DNA from: an uncultured Gammaproteobacteria bacterium
Lineage (GTDB): Bacteria > Pseudomonadota > Gammaproteobacteria > Steroidobacterales > UBA11654
NCBI GenBank assembly: GCA_902553145.1
Contig: CACDKD010000001.1
Location: forward strand, 215,786-279,785
Length of the DNA stretch: 64,000 bases
Direction: 5' to 3'
The translations under genes and the position numbers were made by a program. The notes beneath the pieces were generated by a model, which was not told where the DNA came from, searched no databases, and saw only the letters and a list, made by a program, of their open reading frames with translations. Shown here in pieces: positions 62,458 to 64,000 of the stretch; the first letter of the stretch is position 1, and each line of letters starts with the position of its first letter.

Positions 62458-63147
62458 TTGAAAAAAAATGAAAAAAAATTCTCATTCGCTCTAATAATGA
62501 ATGATAACTCATATTCTGGAAGAGAATATTTATCAAAGTTAAAGCATTTTGATATTGATGTAATTATCATCGGTGAGTATCAAAGAAATGACAAGATTGA
62601 AGATGAAAGGTGTGGAAATCTTTGGAAGCCAGTTGAACAGGATTATTTGAAAAAGTTTTTTAAATTTAATTATTTCAGTAGCCTGAATTCAACAAGACTT
62701 ATAAGTTTTCTTAAAAAACGTAAATATGATATTGGTTTGCAAGGTGGGACTGGAATTATTAAAAAAGAAATAATTGATCATTTCAACTACGGGATTATTA
62801 ATTTTCATCCTGGTGATTTGCCATCTTATAGGGGCTCAAGTGCTCCAGAGTGGCAAATTTATGAAAATAAGAATATTATCTGCACTGCTCACTTCATAGA
62901 TGAGGGTATAGATACAGGAAAAGTATTATTCAAAAAAGACTTAAAGCCAGATTTTTCATCTTATCATGCCTTTCGCTCCTCTATTTATCCACAAATAGCT
63001 ATCTTTGTTAATGAAGTTTTAACGCAAATAAGTAAGGATAAGGATTTTTATAAAAAAGCTGTGATGCAGGATGAGATAGAAGCAATATACCGATCATATA
63101 TTGGCGATAAAAGACTCGCTGAGATAAAACAAAACTTTTTTAACTGA
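62458..63147 (+). CDS. Formyltransferase-family protein (sugar N-formyltransferase type)
   Basis: A 229-residue protein with a TTG start. The methionyl-tRNA formyltransferase-like core is seen: INFHPGDLPSYRGSSAPEWQ contains the catalytic His and Pro region, and AHFIDEGIDTGKVLF the conserved Asp. The tRNA-binding domain is missing, which fits sugar-amine formyltransferases such as VioF or QdtF. With the DegT gene just upstream it may make an N-formyl amino sugar. Confidence 0.82.
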   Translation: MKKNEKKFSFALIMNDNSYSGREYLSKLKHFDIDVIIIGEYQRNDKIEDERCGNLWKPVEQDYLKKFFKFNYFSSLNSTRLISFLKKRKYDIGLQGGTGIIKKEIIDHFNYGIINFHPGDLPSYRGSSAPEWQIYENKNIICTAHFIDEGIDTGKVLFKKDLKPDFSSYHAFRSSIYPQIAIFVNEVLTQISKDKDFYKKAVMQDEIEAIYRSYIGDKRLAEIKQNFFN

Positions 63148-63156
63148 AAATAAAAA

Positions 63157-63909
63157 ATGTCAGCCGATATTAAAAATACACTGATAGAATTGAATAACTT
63201 TTTCGATCAAAATAAAGTCGATTTCTGGCTAGAGGCGGGAACAGCATTGGGCGCTTATAGAGATGGAGAAATTATGTCTTGGGACCATGATATGGATGTC
63301 GCAATCTGGTTTAATGAGAGACCAAGTATAGATTCATTTAAGGGTTACTTCGATCCGTTAGGATTTGACGTTATTGTACAAAAAGGCTTTCCTTTTATTG
63401 ATAATATTATTCAACTGAGAGTCAATAAAGAGCAGTCAAGATTTATGGATGTCGATATATACCTCTACAAAGAAGACGAAAAATATGCATATATGAGATG
63501 GATTAACACTCCTGTTGGTTTTTTATCTAGCCTTAAGCAAAAATTAATTTATTACTTAAATGCTTTGTATAGCAGTGAAAGTTTAAAATGGTCTATAACA
63601 AGGAGGGTTTTGTCTAAAAGATTATGTAAGTTTATATTTAAGAACTATTTGAGTATCCATATCAACACAAGTGACTGCATTTATCATCGTTTCCCTAAAA
63701 ATTTCTTCAAGGAGCTTAAAGAAATAAAATTCTATGATGTAGAAACAAAGATAGCCAAAGATACAGAAAATTACCTTGCGTACAGATATGGCGAAGGTTG
63801 GTCAGTAAAAGACGAAACGTTCAATCAAAGTGGAAAGTGGAAATCATCACAGGCAAGAGTTAGGCTCAGAATGGATCATCTTCCAGTGCCTGAAATAGAT
63901 ACATACTAA
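63157..63909 (+). CDS. LicD-like phosphotransferase
   Basis: A 250-residue protein with the LicD/fukutin nucleotidyltransferase-fold signature near the N-terminus: FWLEAGTALGAYRDGEIMSW followed by DHDMDVAIW with the two Asp metal ligands. LicD transfers phosphocholine from CDP-choline to glycans; relatives transfer phospho-ribitol and similar groups. In this locus it may use the product of the LicC-like enzyme at 57.7 kb. The tail (RMDHLPVPEIDTY) is hydrophilic. No membrane helix is obvious. Confidence 0.83.
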   Translation: MSADIKNTLIELNNFFDQNKVDFWLEAGTALGAYRDGEIMSWDHDMDVAIWFNERPSIDSFKGYFDPLGFDVIVQKGFPFIDNIIQLRVNKEQSRFMDVDIYLYKEDEKYAYMRWINTPVGFLSSLKQKLIYYLNALYSSESLKWSITRRVLSKRLCKFIFKNYLSIHINTSDCIYHRFPKNFFKELKEIKFYDVETKIAKDTENYLAYRYGEGWSVKDETFNQSGKWKSSQARVRLRMDHLPVPEIDTY

Positions 63910-63916
63910 AAAACTT

Positions 63917-64000
63917 ATGAAAAAAGCACTAATAACAACCATACCTTTTGGCCAAGAGGATGAAACACCCTTGAAAATGTTAAAAGAGAATGACATAAAA
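63917..64000 (+). CDS. Partial gene at right edge, possibly a D-2-hydroxyacid dehydrogenase
   Basis: An ATG at 63917 opens a frame that stays open for 28 codons to the window end (MKKALITTIPFGQEDETPLK, then MLKENDIK). The start resembles those of SerA-type dehydrogenases, but too little is visible to be sure. It follows the LicD-like gene by 7 bases on the same strand. Confidence 0.4.
   Translation, partial: MKKALITTIPFGQEDETPLKMLKENDIK

Noticed and set aside
20411-64000. Polysaccharide locus as a mobile island
   Set aside because: No integrase, transposase, tRNA gene or flanking direct repeat is visible; lower GC by eye in parts is common for surface-sugar loci and is not proof of recent transfer.

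Overview
The window is a compact, AT-rich chromosomal segment of a Gram-negative bacterium, most likely a marine gammaproteobacterium with a streamlined genome. The evidence is the polA–engB–cytochrome c4–dsbA neighbourhood, which follows the Pseudomonas-type order; tiny or negative gaps between genes, including tail-to-tail pairs; an LptM lipoprotein; and YjbE/YjbH-type exopolysaccharide proteins. A SAR86-like lineage is my guess from overall style (low GC, acyl-CoA dehydrogenases paired with phosphotransferases, compactness) and is not shown directly. No gene-free stretch exceeds about 220 bases, and I saw no tRNA, rRNA, transposase, integrase or CRISPR array.

Positions 1-20.4 kb are housekeeping. 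From the left edge there is a leftward operon: a partial deazaflavin-type reductase, an APH-like kinase, an ACAD10/11-like acyl-CoA dehydrogenase and exonuclease I. Then come lptM-polA, engB, cytochrome c4-dsbA, a leftward thioesterase-TauE-moaD-moaE operon, a YadGH-type ABC exporter, ispA, and the lower mevalonate pathway (mvaD and phosphomevalonate kinase). A long acyl-CoA dehydrogenase (fadE), mdh, a small secreted protein and a putative winged-helix regulator complete this part. The mevalonate genes beside ispA are unusual for gammaproteobacteria.

From 20.4 kb to the right edge everything runs rightward and forms a very large surface-polysaccharide locus. It opens with a leader that carries a JUMPstart/ops-like element (RfaH-type antitermination). 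A repeat-rich YjbE-like secreted protein, YjbH, a GshA inserted among export genes, a long SLBB export protein and a Wzz-like protein follow. Sugar-precursor blocks come next: GDP-fucose (fcl, gmd); 8-amino-Kdo-type ulosonic acid (kdnB, kdnA); nonulosonic acid (PseG-like, two NeuB domains, one fused to an FAD amine-oxidoreductase domain, and a NeuA-like activator); and dTDP-sugars (rfbB, rfbA).

From 46.7 kb onward there are tailoring genes (two methyltransferases, a sulfotransferase-like protein, a formyltransferase, a LicD-like transferase). There is also an aldolase plus KdsB-like pair, a block for glycerate/hydroxy-acid chemistry (glycerate 2-kinase, 2-hydroxyacid dehydrogenase, TIM-barrel isomerase, two SDRs, a LicC-like nucleotidyltransferase) and an SpsF–Gfo/Idh–DegT block. 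A PglK-like ABC flippase is present, but no classical GT2/GT4 glycosyltransferase, Wzx or Wzy is visible. Instead there are three divergent GT-B-like proteins. The best candidates for undescribed biology are the oxidoreductase–NeuB fusion with its neighbours, and the aldolase/KdsB and glycerate modules.
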